From positions 1 to 64,000 of the forward strand of contig NWBN01000027.1 in assembly GCA_002633315.1 (NCBI GenBank): a stretch of DNA of 64,000 bases, in the 5' to 3' direction. Shown piece after piece: positions 34,585 to 45,785 of this stretch (within the stretch, counting starts at the first letter, position 1; the number at the start of each line of letters is the position of its first letter). This stretch comes from Bacteroidales bacterium Phil6 (GTDB lineage: Bacteria; Bacteroidota; Bacteroidia; Bacteroidales; F082). The notes under the pieces are model-generated. The model was not told where the DNA came from and did no database searches. It saw only the letters and a program-made list of their open reading frames with translations. A program made the translations under genes and the position numbers.

Positions 34585-36175
34585 AAACTTTCTGCCTCTG
34601 TATTTTGCCTTGGTCCTCATCTTAGGTCTGCTCCTTGGCATCAACGTCAACAAACGTGACGTAAAACCTGTCAATGGCAAAACTTTTGACAACATCGACA
34701 ATGTGCTATCCTTGATAAAAAACGACTATGTTGACTCTGTCGAGATGGACGAACTGCAAGTTAAAGCCATAAAAGAAATGTTGTCCGAAATGGACCCTCA
34801 CAGTGAATACATAGAACCCGAAATACTCGATGATGTAAACGACCAGTTGTTAAGCAGTTTTGAAGGTATCGGGGTTTCATTCCGTATTGAAAAAGACACT
34901 GTTACCATATTGGAAGTGATAAAGGGCGGTCCTTCGGAAAAAGTAGGCATCAAGGCCGGCGACAGAATTGTTTATGTCAACGACTCACTGATAGCCGGTG
35001 TGGGAATACAAAACACCGGTGCCATGAGACTGCTCAAAGGTCCTAAAAATACAAAGGTGGATGTGAAAATACACCGCTATGACGTGCCGGAACTATTGGA
35101 TTTCACCATAACCCGTGATGTGATTCCAAACAACAGCATAATATCATCTTTCATGATAGATGAAAATATAGGATTTATCAAATTGACACGCTTTGCATCA
35201 TCGACATATAAAGAATTCGTCGATGCCATAAAAGAACTGAAAAAAGAGGGTATGACACAACTTGTTCTCGATTTGAGAGGCAACACAGGCGGATACCTCG
35301 GTACTGCAGTGGACATGATAGATGAAATGCTGCCAAAAGGAAGTTTGATAGTCTATACGGAAGGAGAACATCGTCCGAGAAATTATCTTTATGCAAGACG
35401 CCATGGCATATTGGAAAACGATGACATAGCCGTGCTTATCGATGAAGGCTCGGCAAGTGCCAGCGAGATAGTCGCCGGAGCATTGCAAGACAACGACAAA
35501 GGTATTATCATAGGCAGACGTTCTTTTGGCAAAGGTCTCGTGCAAGAGCAGTTCGACCTTCCTAACGGCGCCGCACTTCGTCTCACCGTAGCACGTTATT
35601 ACACTCCAACAGGTCGTTGCATACAAAAACCATTCAGCGGCAACAAAGAAGAATATATGTTCGAGGCTTGGGACCGCTATGAAAGCGGCGAGATGTTCAG
35701 TGCCGACAGCATTCATTTTGCCGATTCATTGAAATATGTCACACCTGGCGGTAAAACAGTATATGGAGGCGGCGGTATTATGCCTGACATATACGTACCC
35801 CTGAAAAACGATAGCTCGGAATACTTCTTCAACAAAATAGTCAACAGCAGCATATTGTTCCAAAACGCTTTTGAATATACAGACAAAAACCGTAAAAATA
35901 TTGCTGCATACAAAACAGTGGAAAATTTCGACAAGAATTTTAAAATGCCGGAGAAGGAATTTGATAAAATGTTGAAAGATGCCGAAAAGTTGGATATTTT
36001 TGGTGACGAAGAAGACATAAAAACAGCTCGCAGATTGGCAGAACCTCTGTTCAAGGCTTATATTGCAAGAGATATCTTCGGTGACGACGGATTCTATCAA
36101 ATATACGCTCCCTCTGACGATATCTTGCAAAAGGCATTGTCAGAGTTGAGAAAAATTGAAAAAAATCAAGATTAA
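34574..36175 (+). CDS. S41 family C-terminal processing peptidase (CtpA-like)
   Basis: 533 residues. An N-terminal membrane anchor or signal (about 5-22), a PDZ domain (about 80-165, with FEGIGVSFRI and GIKAGDRIVYVND) and the S41 catalytic core follow. The core has the nucleophile Ser in DEGSASASEIVAGAL and the general-base Lys in GRRSFGKGLVQE. The GGGGIMPDIYVP segment is typical. These periplasmic proteases trim or degrade exported proteins. The C-terminal 120 residues are helical and extend beyond the core, as in other Bacteroidota members. Confidence 0.93.
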   Translation: MNSKNFLPLYFALVLILGLLLGINVNKRDVKPVNGKTFDNIDNVLSLIKNDYVDSVEMDELQVKAIKEMLSEMDPHSEYIEPEILDDVNDQLLSSFEGIGVSFRIEKDTVTILEVIKGGPSEKVGIKAGDRIVYVNDSLIAGVGIQNTGAMRLLKGPKNTKVDVKIHRYDVPELLDFTITRDVIPNNSIISSFMIDENIGFIKLTRFASSTYKEFVDAIKELKKEGMTQLVLDLRGNTGGYLGTAVDMIDEMLPKGSLIVYTEGEHRPRNYLYARRHGILENDDIAVLIDEGSASASEIVAGALQDNDKGIIIGRRSFGKGLVQEQFDLPNGAALRLTVARYYTPTGRCIQKPFSGNKEEYMFEAWDRYESGEMFSADSIHFADSLKYVTPGGKTVYGGGGIMPDIYVPLKNDSSEYFFNKIVNSSILFQNAFEYTDKNRKNIAAYKTVENFDKNFKMPEKEFDKMLKDAEKLDIFGDEEDIKTARRLAEPLFKAYIARDIFGDDGFYQIYAPSDDILQKALSELRKIEKNQD

Positions 36176-36220
36176 TTTATTTTTTTGATGATATTTCGTT
36201 CTAATTTGTTTAAAATTTCA

Positions 36221-36228
36221 TACCTTTG
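36221..36228 (+). promoter_or_regulatory. -7 box for the DUF177-rpmF pair
   Basis: TACCTTTG, perfect TAnnTTTG, 21 nt upstream of the DUF177 start codon. Confidence 0.6.
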
Positions 36229-36248
36229 CACCCCGATTCGGGAGTCCA

Positions 36249-36773
36249 ATGAATAAAAAGGAGAACAGTTATATTATTCCAATCACCGGACTGTCAGTGG
36301 GATATCGTGAATATCAATATGTTATAGATGACAGTTTCTTCGAAATGTTCGATTATTCCGAAGTAAGGAAAGGTCTTGTCTCGGTGAATCTGGGTATATT
36401 AAAACAAGAATCTTCTTTCATTTTGTCACTTAAAATAAACGGAAAAGTGGTGTTGGCTTGTGACAGATGCGGTGACGATTACGAACAGGATATTCAAAAT
36501 ACTGCCGAAGTGTTCCTGAAATATGGAGATATCTTTGAGGAAAACAATGACGATGTCATTGTGATAACCAAAGACGAATGCGAATTTGACGTAAGTTCTC
36601 TTATATATGAGTATATCATACTTGCCTTGCCTATTCACAGAGTGCATCAGGATAAAAATGACTGCAACCCGGAGGTGATAAAATATCTCGAAGAGAATGA
36701 AGTTAAGGAAACAACTGAGATTGACCCTCGTTGGAAATGTTTGGAGAATTATAATAAAGAAAAAGATAATTAA
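36249..36773 (+). CDS. DUF177 (YceD-like) protein
   Basis: 174 residues. DUF177 proteins are needed for 23S rRNA accumulation in some bacteria and plants and are almost always encoded just before rpmF, as here (22 nt). The conserved core includes SLKINGKVVLACDRCGDDYEQ with a CxxC-type pair, and the later EYIILALPIHRVH. The C-terminal part carries DPRWKCLENY, close to the usual DPRW-L ending. Cytosolic. Confidence 0.9.
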   Translation: MNKKENSYIIPITGLSVGYREYQYVIDDSFFEMFDYSEVRKGLVSVNLGILKQESSFILSLKINGKVVLACDRCGDDYEQDIQNTAEVFLKYGDIFEENNDDVIVITKDECEFDVSSLIYEYIILALPIHRVHQDKNDCNPEVIKYLEENEVKETTEIDPRWKCLENYNKEKDN

Positions 36774-36795
36774 TAACTAAAAAAAATAGTGTAAG

Positions 36796-36984
36796 ATGGC
36801 ACATCCGAAAAGAAGACAGTCTCATACCAGAGGCGCAAAGAGAAGAACTCACTACAAAGCAGAAGTTCCTGCATTGGCAACTTGCCCTGTAACAGGCACA
36901 ATCCACGTCTATCATAGAGCTTATTATGTGGATGGAGATTTGTATTATAAAGGAAAACTCGTAATGGAAGGCGCTAAAAAATAA
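36796..36984 (+). CDS. rpmF: 50S ribosomal protein L32
   Basis: 62 residues starting AHPKRRQSHTRGAKRR, the universal L32 opening. Only one cysteine (about residue 30) is present, so this is the zinc-independent form lacking the CxxC pairs. It follows the DUF177 gene in the standard arrangement. Confidence 0.97.
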   Translation: MAHPKRRQSHTRGAKRRTHYKAEVPALATCPVTGTIHVYHRAYYVDGDLYYKGKLVMEGAKK

Positions 36985-37161
36985 TATCTTACGCCTGAGT
37001 TTTCTTGCCAAAACAATTATGTTGTTTGCATCTTATTTATTTTTAAGTGAAATAACATGTTGTTTTACTAAAAAAAATAACAAACTAACAATATAATGAA
37101 AAATACAGCGTTATATGTTAGTAGTCGGAATTAAAATTTTTTCATAATCTTTATATTGTTT

Positions 37162-37194
37162 TTCCCCACTTAGTCTCCACGAGTGGGGTTTTTC
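37162..37194 (+). terminator. Terminator upstream of pheT
   Basis: CCCCACT (37164-37170) pairs with AGTGGGG (37182-37188), followed by TTTTT. It lies 180 nt after rpmF in a 292-nt gap and should isolate pheT. Confidence 0.75.
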
Positions 37195-37237
37195 ATTAAA
37201 AAAATAATTTTTGACATGACATATTGTCATAATTTAT

Positions 37238-37245
37238 TATCTTTG
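37238..37245 (+). promoter_or_regulatory. -7 box of pheT
   Basis: TATCTTTG, perfect TAnnTTTG, 31 nt before the pheT ATG; TTGAC lies about 25 nt upstream. Confidence 0.6.
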
Positions 37246-37276
37246 CGCGTTGTAGCAATATTAGAAACTGTTAAAA

Positions 37277-39745
37277 ATGAAAATATCTTTCAATTGGCTA
37301 AAACAGTATGTTAAAAACGACTTGTCAGCATACGAACTTGGAGAAATATTAACTAATACCGGTCTTGAAGTAGAAGAAATAACACCATACGAATCCATAA
37401 AAGGTGGATTGAAAGGAGTAGTGGTCGGCAAGGTTCTTACCTGTACTGACCATCCTAATTCAGACCATTTACATCTCACCAAAGTCGATATTGGCGGTGA
37501 AGAACCTCTTAACATAGTTTGTGGAGCACCCAACGTGGCTGAAGGTCAAAAAGTACTCGTGGCAACCATAGGTACTGAACTGTTCCTTAAGGGTGAACCT
37601 GTAGTTATTAAAAAAGGTAAAATACGCGGCGAAGTCTCTGAAGGCATGATATGCGCTGAAGACGAATTGCAATTGGGCGAATCCCACGAGGGCATCATGG
37701 TGCTTCCCGATAACTTTGAAGTGGGCAAACCTGCTTCTCATTATTTCCCTGTGGAACATGACTATACATTAGAAATAGGTCTTACCGCCAACCGCTCTGA
37801 CGCTACCTCTCACATTGGATGCGACCGTGACATTGTGGCAGCCCTCAACAAAAAAGAAAATACTCGCAAATACCATATAGATTTCCCTGATGTGGAAAAT
37901 TTCAAAGTTGACAACTCAAACAACGTCATCGACATAGTTGTAGAAGATACTCAAAACTGTCCCAGATATACCGGATTGACAATAAGCAACGTTAAGGTCG
38001 GTCCTTCACCGGCATGGCTGCGCCATCGCTTAGAAGCAGTGGGATTGCGTTCTATCAATAACATAGTAGATATTTCTAACTTCATCTTGATGGAAATGGG
38101 ACAGCCTTTGCATATATTCGACGCTGACAAGATAAAAGGTAATAAAGTAATAGTTAAATGTCTTGCAAAAGATACTCCTTTCGTCACTCTCGACGGTGTG
38201 GAACGTAAACTCAACGGTAACAACCTAATGATATGCAATGCCGAAGAACCCATGTGTATTGCAGGAGTGTTCGGAGGAATGAAATCCGGCGTGACAGATA
38301 ACACTACCAACATTTTTATCGAAAGTGCGTACTTCCACCCTACATCCATACGCAAGACTGCACGCTTTCACGGACTGCAAACTGATGCAAGTTTCCGCTA
38401 TGAACGCGGCTGTGACCCCAATATCACAGTCTATGCCCTCAAACGTGCTGCCTTGATGGTTAAAGAACTCGCCGGAGGTGAGATATCATCAAACATCATC
38501 GATATTAAAAACGGAGACTTCCCCCCTGTATCCGTGAAACTGAAGTTCCAATATGTCAATAATGTGGCCGGACAGGAAATAGACAAGGATATTGCAGTCA
38601 ACATACTCAAAGACCTTAATTGCACTGTCACCGAACTTACCGATGATTATGTCATAGTTGACGTACCTACATGTAAAGTCGATGTTTATCGCCCGGCCGA
38701 CCTTGTGGAGGAAATATTGCGTATCTATGGATATAACAATATTGTCATATCCACAAAAGTCAATGCAAGTATAAACGTCAACAACAAACCGGACAAAGAG
38801 AAGTATCAAAGAAACATTTCCATCATGCTCGCTGCGGACGGATTCAACGAGATAATGAATAACTCATTGACAAAATCCATGTACACTCGTATGATGGACA
38901 GTTTCGATGAAAAAAACAACGTAAAAATACTCAACCCTTTGAGTAGCGACCTCGACGTAATGAGGCAGTCTCTGCTGTTCGGAGGATTAGAAAGCATCAA
39001 CAATAACCAGAACCATAAAAATTTCGACCTTAAATTCTTTGAATTCGGTAATATTTACAGATATAACGAAGAAAAAGCACAAACTGCAAGCCGACCTCTT
39101 GCTCCTTACACCGAGAATTATCGTTTGGACTTGCTCATCACGGGAAATAAAAGAAAAGAATTATGGAATAATAAAGTAGAAGCTGTCGATTTCTATGATA
39201 TTAAAAAATATGTTCACGAGATATTGTATAAACTCGGAATAGACTTAAACAACATAATGGTATCGGAAAACAAAGAACTTCATTTCGATTATGCACTATC
39301 CTATTCTATTGACGGAAATAATATTGCAAAATTCGGCAAGTTGAATCAAAAGACTTTGAAAATCTTCGATATAAAGAAAGATGTATATTATGCCACCATG
39401 GATTGGGACATGCTGATGACTATAGTTAAGAATCTCAAACCTATATGTTTCAAACCATTATCCAAATTCCCGGCTGTACGTCGCGACCTCGCCATGATCT
39501 TCGACAAAGACATCACTTTCGAACAAATAGAAAAAGTGGCTTTCGCCGCTGAAAATAAAATATTGACAAATGTCAATCTGTTCGACATATATGAAGGCGA
39601 CAAGATACCGGAAGGCAAGAAACAGTATGCCATGAGTTTTACTCTCATTGATACTCAGAAGACACTGACTGACAAAGTCATAGAAAAAAGCATGGCCAAG
39701 ATACAGTCAGCTATTGAACAACAGTTAAATGCAGTTTTGAGATAA
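37277..39745 (+). CDS. pheT: Phenylalanyl-tRNA synthetase beta subunit
   Basis: 822 residues. Pairs with PheS to charge tRNA-Phe. Domain order is standard: start MKISFNWLKQYVK, tRNA-binding OB domain (about 40-150, NSDHLHLTKVDIG, NIVCGAPN, KGKIRGEVSEGMICAEDELQLG), B3/B4 editing domain with ENFIL-like NISNFILMEMGQPLHIFDADK, B5, the core, and the C-terminal ferredoxin-like anticodon domain (about 730-822, FPAVRRDLAMIFD). pheS is not adjacent. It is followed by a sigma-54 activator after 1 nt. Confidence 0.97.
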   Translation: MKISFNWLKQYVKNDLSAYELGEILTNTGLEVEEITPYESIKGGLKGVVVGKVLTCTDHPNSDHLHLTKVDIGGEEPLNIVCGAPNVAEGQKVLVATIGTELFLKGEPVVIKKGKIRGEVSEGMICAEDELQLGESHEGIMVLPDNFEVGKPASHYFPVEHDYTLEIGLTANRSDATSHIGCDRDIVAALNKKENTRKYHIDFPDVENFKVDNSNNVIDIVVEDTQNCPRYTGLTISNVKVGPSPAWLRHRLEAVGLRSINNIVDISNFILMEMGQPLHIFDADKIKGNKVIVKCLAKDTPFVTLDGVERKLNGNNLMICNAEEPMCIAGVFGGMKSGVTDNTTNIFIESAYFHPTSIRKTARFHGLQTDASFRYERGCDPNITVYALKRAALMVKELAGGEISSNIIDIKNGDFPPVSVKLKFQYVNNVAGQEIDKDIAVNILKDLNCTVTELTDDYVIVDVPTCKVDVYRPADLVEEILRIYGYNNIVISTKVNASINVNNKPDKEKYQRNISIMLAADGFNEIMNNSLTKSMYTRMMDSFDEKNNVKILNPLSSDLDVMRQSLLFGGLESINNNQNHKNFDLKFFEFGNIYRYNEEKAQTASRPLAPYTENYRLDLLITGNKRKELWNNKVEAVDFYDIKKYVHEILYKLGIDLNNIMVSENKELHFDYALSYSIDGNNIAKFGKLNQKTLKIFDIKKDVYYATMDWDMLMTIVKNLKPICFKPLSKFPAVRRDLAMIFDKDITFEQIEKVAFAAENKILTNVNLFDIYEGDKIPEGKKQYAMSFTLIDTQKTLTDKVIEKSMAKIQSAIEQQLNAVLR

Positions 39746-39746
39746 T

Positions 39747-40973
39747 ATGGACATTTCTGCAATAAAACAGCAGTTCAAGATAATAGGCAACGACCCTTAT
39801 CTTAACAGGGCAATCGAGATAGCAGTCCAGGTCGCTGCCACAGATCTTACTGTATTCATCAACGGAGAAAGCGGTACCGGTAAAGACGTCATTCCACAGA
39901 TTATACATAAAAACAGTTCGCGCAAGCACGGTGCATACTTTGCTATCAACTGCGGTGCGATACCTGAAGGCACTATAGACTCGGAACTTTTCGGTCATGA
40001 AAAAGGAGCTTTTACCGGTGCTGTCGAAACACGTAAAGGTTATTTCGAAGTCGCTGATGGTGGCACCTTGTTTCTCGACGAAGTTGGGGAATTGCCTCTC
40101 GCCACACAAGCACGTCTGCTCAGAGTATTGGAAAATGGCGAGTTTATCAAAGTAGGCTCTTCCAAAATACAGAAAACCAACGTGAGAGTTGTTGCTGCAA
40201 CAAATGTCAACATCCCTGTGGCAATAGAAAAAGGCAAATTCCGTGCCGACTTGTATTATCGTCTCAACACTATGCCTATTTTCGTCCCTCCTTTGAGAGA
40301 ACGTAAAGACGACATTAAACTCCTGTTCAGAAAATTTACTGCCGACATTGCTGAGAAATACAAGATGCCTCCTTTACAATTGACACCGGAAGCTCTCATT
40401 ATGTTGGAAAACTACAGATGGGAAGGCAATATCAGGCAACTGAAAAACGTAACTGAACAAATTTCCATATTGGAAAAAGAGAGAATGATAACACCGGAAA
40501 TACTAAAACGCTACCTTCCGGAAGACAAAACTTCTTTGCCTATTCTTTACAAAAACAATACTGCCGACGACGTCATATCGGATAGGGATTTGTTGTATAA
40601 AGTGCTCTTCGACATGCGTAAGGATATCATGGAATTGCGTGCCACCGTAAGAGAATTGTCGGAAAATAAAATCAACAATACTTCTCCCGACTCGTCCTTG
40701 TCTGCTTCTCAACATATTACTCCTATCACTACCATGTTGCCTCATGACAACATGACAACTCCTGAAGATTATTTCTCAGACCAGGATATCGAAGTAGAAT
40801 TTCTGCAGGATAAACAGGATTCAGAATCTTTGTCATTGGAAGACAAAGAAAAAGAAGTTATTCAAAAAGCTCTTATAAAATATAAGGGAAAAAGAAAAGA
40901 TGCTGCCAAAGAATTAGGCATAAGCGAACGTACTTTATATCGCAAAATTAACGAATATAACATAGAACTATAA
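39747..40973 (+). CDS. Sigma-54-dependent transcriptional activator without a sensor domain
   Basis: 408 residues. The AAA+ domain starts almost at residue 10. Walker A is GESGTGKD (40-47), the sigma-54-contacting GAFTGA loop is intact (87-92), Walker B is GGTLFLDEVGEL and the arginine-finger region follows. The Fis-type HTH is at the end (ALIKYKGKRKDAAKELGISERTLYRKINEY). There is no receiver, GAF or PAS domain, so activity must be controlled by another protein or by expression level. It sits between pheT and lptE, an arrangement I recall from other Bacteroidales, so targets may concern the envelope. A long low-complexity linker (about 270-360) precedes the HTH. Confidence 0.93.
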   Translation: MDISAIKQQFKIIGNDPYLNRAIEIAVQVAATDLTVFINGESGTGKDVIPQIIHKNSSRKHGAYFAINCGAIPEGTIDSELFGHEKGAFTGAVETRKGYFEVADGGTLFLDEVGELPLATQARLLRVLENGEFIKVGSSKIQKTNVRVVAATNVNIPVAIEKGKFRADLYYRLNTMPIFVPPLRERKDDIKLLFRKFTADIAEKYKMPPLQLTPEALIMLENYRWEGNIRQLKNVTEQISILEKERMITPEILKRYLPEDKTSLPILYKNNTADDVISDRDLLYKVLFDMRKDIMELRATVRELSENKINNTSPDSSLSASQHITPITTMLPHDNMTTPEDYFSDQDIEVEFLQDKQDSESLSLEDKEKEVIQKALIKYKGKRKDAAKELGISERTLYRKINEYNIEL

Positions 40974-41482
40974 TGATGTTGAAGAAAATCAATATATTAT
41001 GTCTATTGATAACCACATTGGCATTTTGCAGATGCGGCATATATTCTTTCACGGGTGCCTCAATACCGGCTGAAGCTAAAACAGTCTCAGTACAATATTT
41101 CCCTAATAACGCCTCTTTGGTAAATCCTCTTCTAAGTCCGAGTATAACCAATACATTGCGCGACTACTTCATGAATCAGACTACTCTGCAATCAGTGGAT
41201 AACAACGGAGACCTCGCTTTGGAAGGGGAGATAATAGACTATTCTACTACTCCGGTCGCTATTACAGGTGACCAAACTGCTGCACTCAATAGATTGACTA
41301 TCAAAGTAAATGTAAGATTCTTCAATAAATATGACGAGTCTAAGAATTTCGAACAGACATTTTCGCAATACGAAGACTATCCAAGCAACCAAAACCTGAA
41401 TGCTATCCAGGAAACGCTGATAACCACTATAGTGGATAACCTTTGTCAAGACATATTTAATAAAGCCGTAGTGAATTGGTGA
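40973..41482 (+). CDS. lptE: LPS-assembly lipoprotein LptE-like
   Basis: 169 residues. Signal peptide with Cys21 at CRC, then CGIYSFTGASIPAEAKTVSVQYFPN, the typical LptE-family opening in Bacteroidota, and a two-strand/two-helix body ending DNLCQDIFNKAVVNW. LptE plugs the LptD barrel that inserts lipopolysaccharide in the outer membrane. Its ATG overlaps the last base of the activator's stop codon, indicating translational coupling. Confidence 0.88.
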   Translation: MMLKKINILCLLITTLAFCRCGIYSFTGASIPAEAKTVSVQYFPNNASLVNPLLSPSITNTLRDYFMNQTTLQSVDNNGDLALEGEIIDYSTTPVAITGDQTAALNRLTIKVNVRFFNKYDESKNFEQTFSQYEDYPSNQNLNAIQETLITTIVDNLCQDIFNKAVVNW

Positions 41483-41483
41483 T

Positions 41484-42365
41484 ATGGACAAAGACAGACT
41501 GATAGACATAATCAAAAAACCTTATGCCATTAATAACAATGACATGAATGAATTGTGTCAATTAACAAAAACATATCCATATTTTACTGTCTGCCAAATA
41601 CTTTTGGCAATAGGAATGCACAAAATGAAGCATATTGAAGCAGAACTGCAATTGAAAAAAGCAGCGGCAATGACTCCTGACAGAAATATGCTCAGACGTA
41701 TTTTCTCCGAATTACCTGATGAATACTACGAGAAAGAAACCGGTTCAGACATCTCCATTGAAAATGATGCGGACCAGGAACTGTCCTGTATCTCTCAAAA
41801 TGAAACACCTCGGAATGATGTATCGGAAAATTATTCAGAAGTCTCGGAAAAAACAGATATTACCTTTGAAAATCATAATATCATAAAAGAATCAACAACA
41901 ATAAATATCCCGACTGAAGAAATAATCAATATCCCTGAATTATACCTCGGAGACTCTATCGAAGAATTAAATGCCGAGATAGAACTTTTGGAAAGAAAAA
42001 AACAGACATTGGACGAATTGAAATCTCTTGTCGAAAAGAAATTGATGGAATTGCAAAATAAAGAAAATGACATCGAGAAAGATGAAAAAATAATGACAAA
42101 AGATGAAATTATCAATAAATTTATCGCAAATAATCCGTCAATTACACGACCAAAAAGTGAATTCTTCAATCCTATATCAGCGGCACAGAATAGTGTTACC
42201 GACCACGAGAATATTATAAGTGAAACATTAGCAAGGATTTATCTCAATCAAGGCTATGTTGAAAAAGCAATTTCAATTTATCAAAAATTAAGTTTGAAAT
42301 TTCCAAAAAAAAGTATTTACTTTGCAAATCTTATTGAAGAGGCAAAAAAGAAGTTTAACAATTAA
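41484..42365 (+). CDS. Conserved Bacteroidota protein with C-terminal TPR-like motif
   Basis: 293 residues, no signal peptide. The N-terminal helical domain (about 1-80) has YPYFTVCQILLAIGMHK...RNMLRRIF. The middle is acidic and low-complexity, a coiled coil lies around 150-205 (ELNAEIELLERKKQTLDELK), and one TPR-like unit is at the end (ARIYLNQGYVEKAISIYQKLSLKFPKKSIYFANLI). It is found between lptE and secG in related genomes as I recall, but I know of no function. One base separates it from lptE. Confidence 0.75.
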   Translation: MDKDRLIDIIKKPYAINNNDMNELCQLTKTYPYFTVCQILLAIGMHKMKHIEAELQLKKAAAMTPDRNMLRRIFSELPDEYYEKETGSDISIENDADQELSCISQNETPRNDVSENYSEVSEKTDITFENHNIIKESTTINIPTEEIINIPELYLGDSIEELNAEIELLERKKQTLDELKSLVEKKLMELQNKENDIEKDEKIMTKDEIINKFIANNPSITRPKSEFFNPISAAQNSVTDHENIISETLARIYLNQGYVEKAISIYQKLSLKFPKKSIYFANLIEEAKKKFNN

Positions 42366-42376
42366 AATAAATTAAC

Positions 42377-42724
42377 ATGTACGTAGTAATTTTAGTATTT
42401 ATCATTGTTGTCAGTTTATTGATGATGTTGATAGTTTTAGTGCAGAATTCAAAAGGTGGTGGGCTGGCATCTAACTTTTCTTCATCGAATCAGATTCTTG
42501 GTGTACGTAAAACCACAGATTTCTTGGAGAAGTCCACGTGGACTTTGGCTATCATATTGGTATTACTCTGTTTGGCATCAAGTTTGACAATACCGCAAGG
42601 AGGAGTTAACAGTGGAACACAAATAGACACAGAAATGCGTCAACAAATAGACCAAAATACTGTTGTCCCTGCTGCTACCACTACTACTCAAACTCCAACA
42701 GCTCTTCCTGCAACAGAAGAATAA
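42377..42724 (+). CDS. secG: Preprotein translocase subunit SecG
   Basis: 115 residues with two membrane helices (about 1-22 and 55-75) and the conserved loop LVQNSKGGGLASNFSSSNQILGVRKTTDFLEKSTW. It helps SecYEG protein export. The C-terminal tail is Thr/Gln-rich (about 80-115). Followed by a strong terminator. Confidence 0.95.
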   Translation: MYVVILVFIIVVSLLMMLIVLVQNSKGGGLASNFSSSNQILGVRKTTDFLEKSTWTLAIILVLLCLASSLTIPQGGVNSGTQIDTEMRQQIDQNTVVPAATTTTQTPTALPATEE

Positions 42725-42764
42725 CAGGAATAATCCTGTAAGTAATTTACAAAATACATACATT

Positions 42765-42824
42765 CATACCATTGACAAAAACTGTAAAGATTACAGTCCG
42801 TTGTCAGTGGTATGTCTTTTTATT
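42765..42824 (+). terminator. Terminator after secG
   Basis: CATACCATTGACAA (42765-42778) pairs with TTGTCAGTGGTATG (42801-42814) with one G-T pair, with an inner ACTGT/ACAGT stem. The hairpin is followed by TCTTTTTATTT. Confidence 0.85.
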
Positions 42825-43043
42825 TCCTTTATTCCCAAAAACCATATCTCCCCTTAATGCCATAATGTCATAAAATCTGCCATTTTTTATTCATTGTACA
42901 AACACCGTCATTAAAGAAAAAAAGATATTTTGTCATAAAATCAAAGCAGATAGATGTTTAAGATAAAAATGGATTAATAAAATAATATTGATAATCAATA
43001 TATTTTAAATCAATTTCCGATGACAAATACAAAAAATCATCAT

Positions 43044-43068
43044 CAATGTTAAGAAATCCTTAACATTG
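43044..43068. promoter_or_regulatory. 10-bp perfect palindrome upstream of groESL, candidate operator
   Basis: CAATGTTAAG, five bases, CTTAACATTG. It ends 8 nt before the TTTG element of the groESL promoter. It does not match CIRCE (TTAGCACTC-N9-GAGTGCTAA). Position and symmetry fit a site for a dimeric regulator. Confidence 0.55.
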
Positions 43069-43076
43069 GCAAAGAT

Positions 43077-43105
43077 TTTGCTAAAACATAATCGTCTTAG
43101 TTTTG
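43077..43105 (+). promoter_or_regulatory. groESL promoter
   Basis: TTTG (43077-43080), 17 nt, TAGTTTTG (43098-43105), matching the Bacteroidota -33/-7 pattern. It lies about 50 nt upstream of groS. Confidence 0.65.
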
Positions 43106-43154
43106 TTAGGACATAGAATAAAAAGAAAGAAAAGATATTTTAATAAAATTTATT

Positions 43155-43433
43155 ATGGCACAATTATCAATCAAACCATTAGCAGACCGCGTCGTTATTG
43201 AACCGGCTGTAGCAGAACAAAAAACAGCAAGCGGAATTATTATTCCTGACACAGCAAAAGAAAAACCTCAAAAAGGCACAGTGGTTGCCATAGGACCTGG
43301 TACCAAGGACAACCCAATGACAGTAAAAATCGGTGATGTAGTCATTTACGGCAAATATTCCGGCACGGAATTTCATCTGGACGGTAAAGACTATATGATA
43401 ATGAGAGAAAACGATATCATAGCAATCATTTAA
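43155..43433 (+). CDS. groS: Co-chaperonin GroES
   Basis: 92 residues. The lid of the GroEL folding chamber. Conserved parts are [13 protein letters not shown], the mobile loop with [23 protein letters not shown] and the end [13 protein letters not shown]. It is 32 nt upstream of groL. Confidence 0.98.
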   Translation: MAQLSIKPLADRVVIEPAVAEQKTASGIIIPDTAKEKPQKGTVVAIGPGTKDNPMTVKIGDVVIYGKYSGTEFHLDGKDYMIMRENDIIAII

Positions 43434-43453
43434 CTTATTTAGATAAAATATAA

Positions 43454-45100
<1,647 letters not shown>

Positions 45101-45209
45101 TGCTTCATACTGTATGAGAATCATAGTGCTGAATAATAATTATTTATTTGATTTACAGTATTTCCAGACTTAAATCCGGCACTTCTCATTAAATCATCAA
45201 TAATAAATT

Positions 45210-45245
45210 GCGTATCAATCTTGAGATTGGTACGCTTCTTTTTTA
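45210..45245 (+). terminator. Terminator of groESL
   Basis: GCGTATCAATC (45210-45220), TTGA loop, GATTGGTACGC (45225-45235), one G-T pair, then TTCTTTTTT. Confidence 0.85.
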
Positions 45246-45340
45246 TTAAATGTACAAATATTCATTGCTATGCAAAACAGCACATTTAATACATTAAACT
45301 ATGCAATTATAAGAATTCTTACGACAGAAGGTATAAAAAT

Positions 45341-45400
45341 TATCATTACTGTTGTCCGATAAAACTTTCAAGTTCATTAATAATATCTTGAAAATGAAAT
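45341..45400 (-). repeat. Right-hand fragment of the palindromic element family
   Basis: On the minus strand, TTTTCAAGATATTATTAATG, GAACTTGAAAG and TTTTATCGGACAACAGTAATG align with 55343-55392 at roughly 80 percent over 50 nt. The palindromic left part is absent here. Confidence 0.45.
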
Positions 45401-45785
45401 TTATGTGCCTTCAAGCCGGACAGATACCCTATATTGTTTTGATAATCAATTCGTATAATTATCGGACTCCAATATATTCATACATATAAAATGATATTGC
45501 CATCTTAAACAACGATATGTTAGATATTATCCATATATAACCATTTTTTGACGGACAGAATGTAAAAAACAAGAATGCAAAAACATTCTGTATCGGTAAT
45601 ATCATTCTACCGAAAAACAAATAGTTAAAAATACATATCTTTTTTCCTATTTAAGAAACAATATAAAGAAATCAAAAAAAGTTCTATAAAAAAAACAGGA
45701 AGAAAGACTCCCTTCCCCAAGCATAAAATTTGGGTCAAAATATTGTAGATATGAACGAAAAAAGAAATAACAAAAAAAATGGGAA

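Larger units (their letters stand above)
42825..43154. other. Upstream region of groESL
   Basis: Contains the palindrome at 43044-43068 and the promoter at 43077-43105. The first 200 nt are AT-rich with no gene I can support. Confidence 0.6.

Noticed and set aside
43021-43154. Looked for CIRCE upstream of groESL
   Set aside because: No TTAGCACTC-N9-GAGTGCTAA is present; a different palindrome is.
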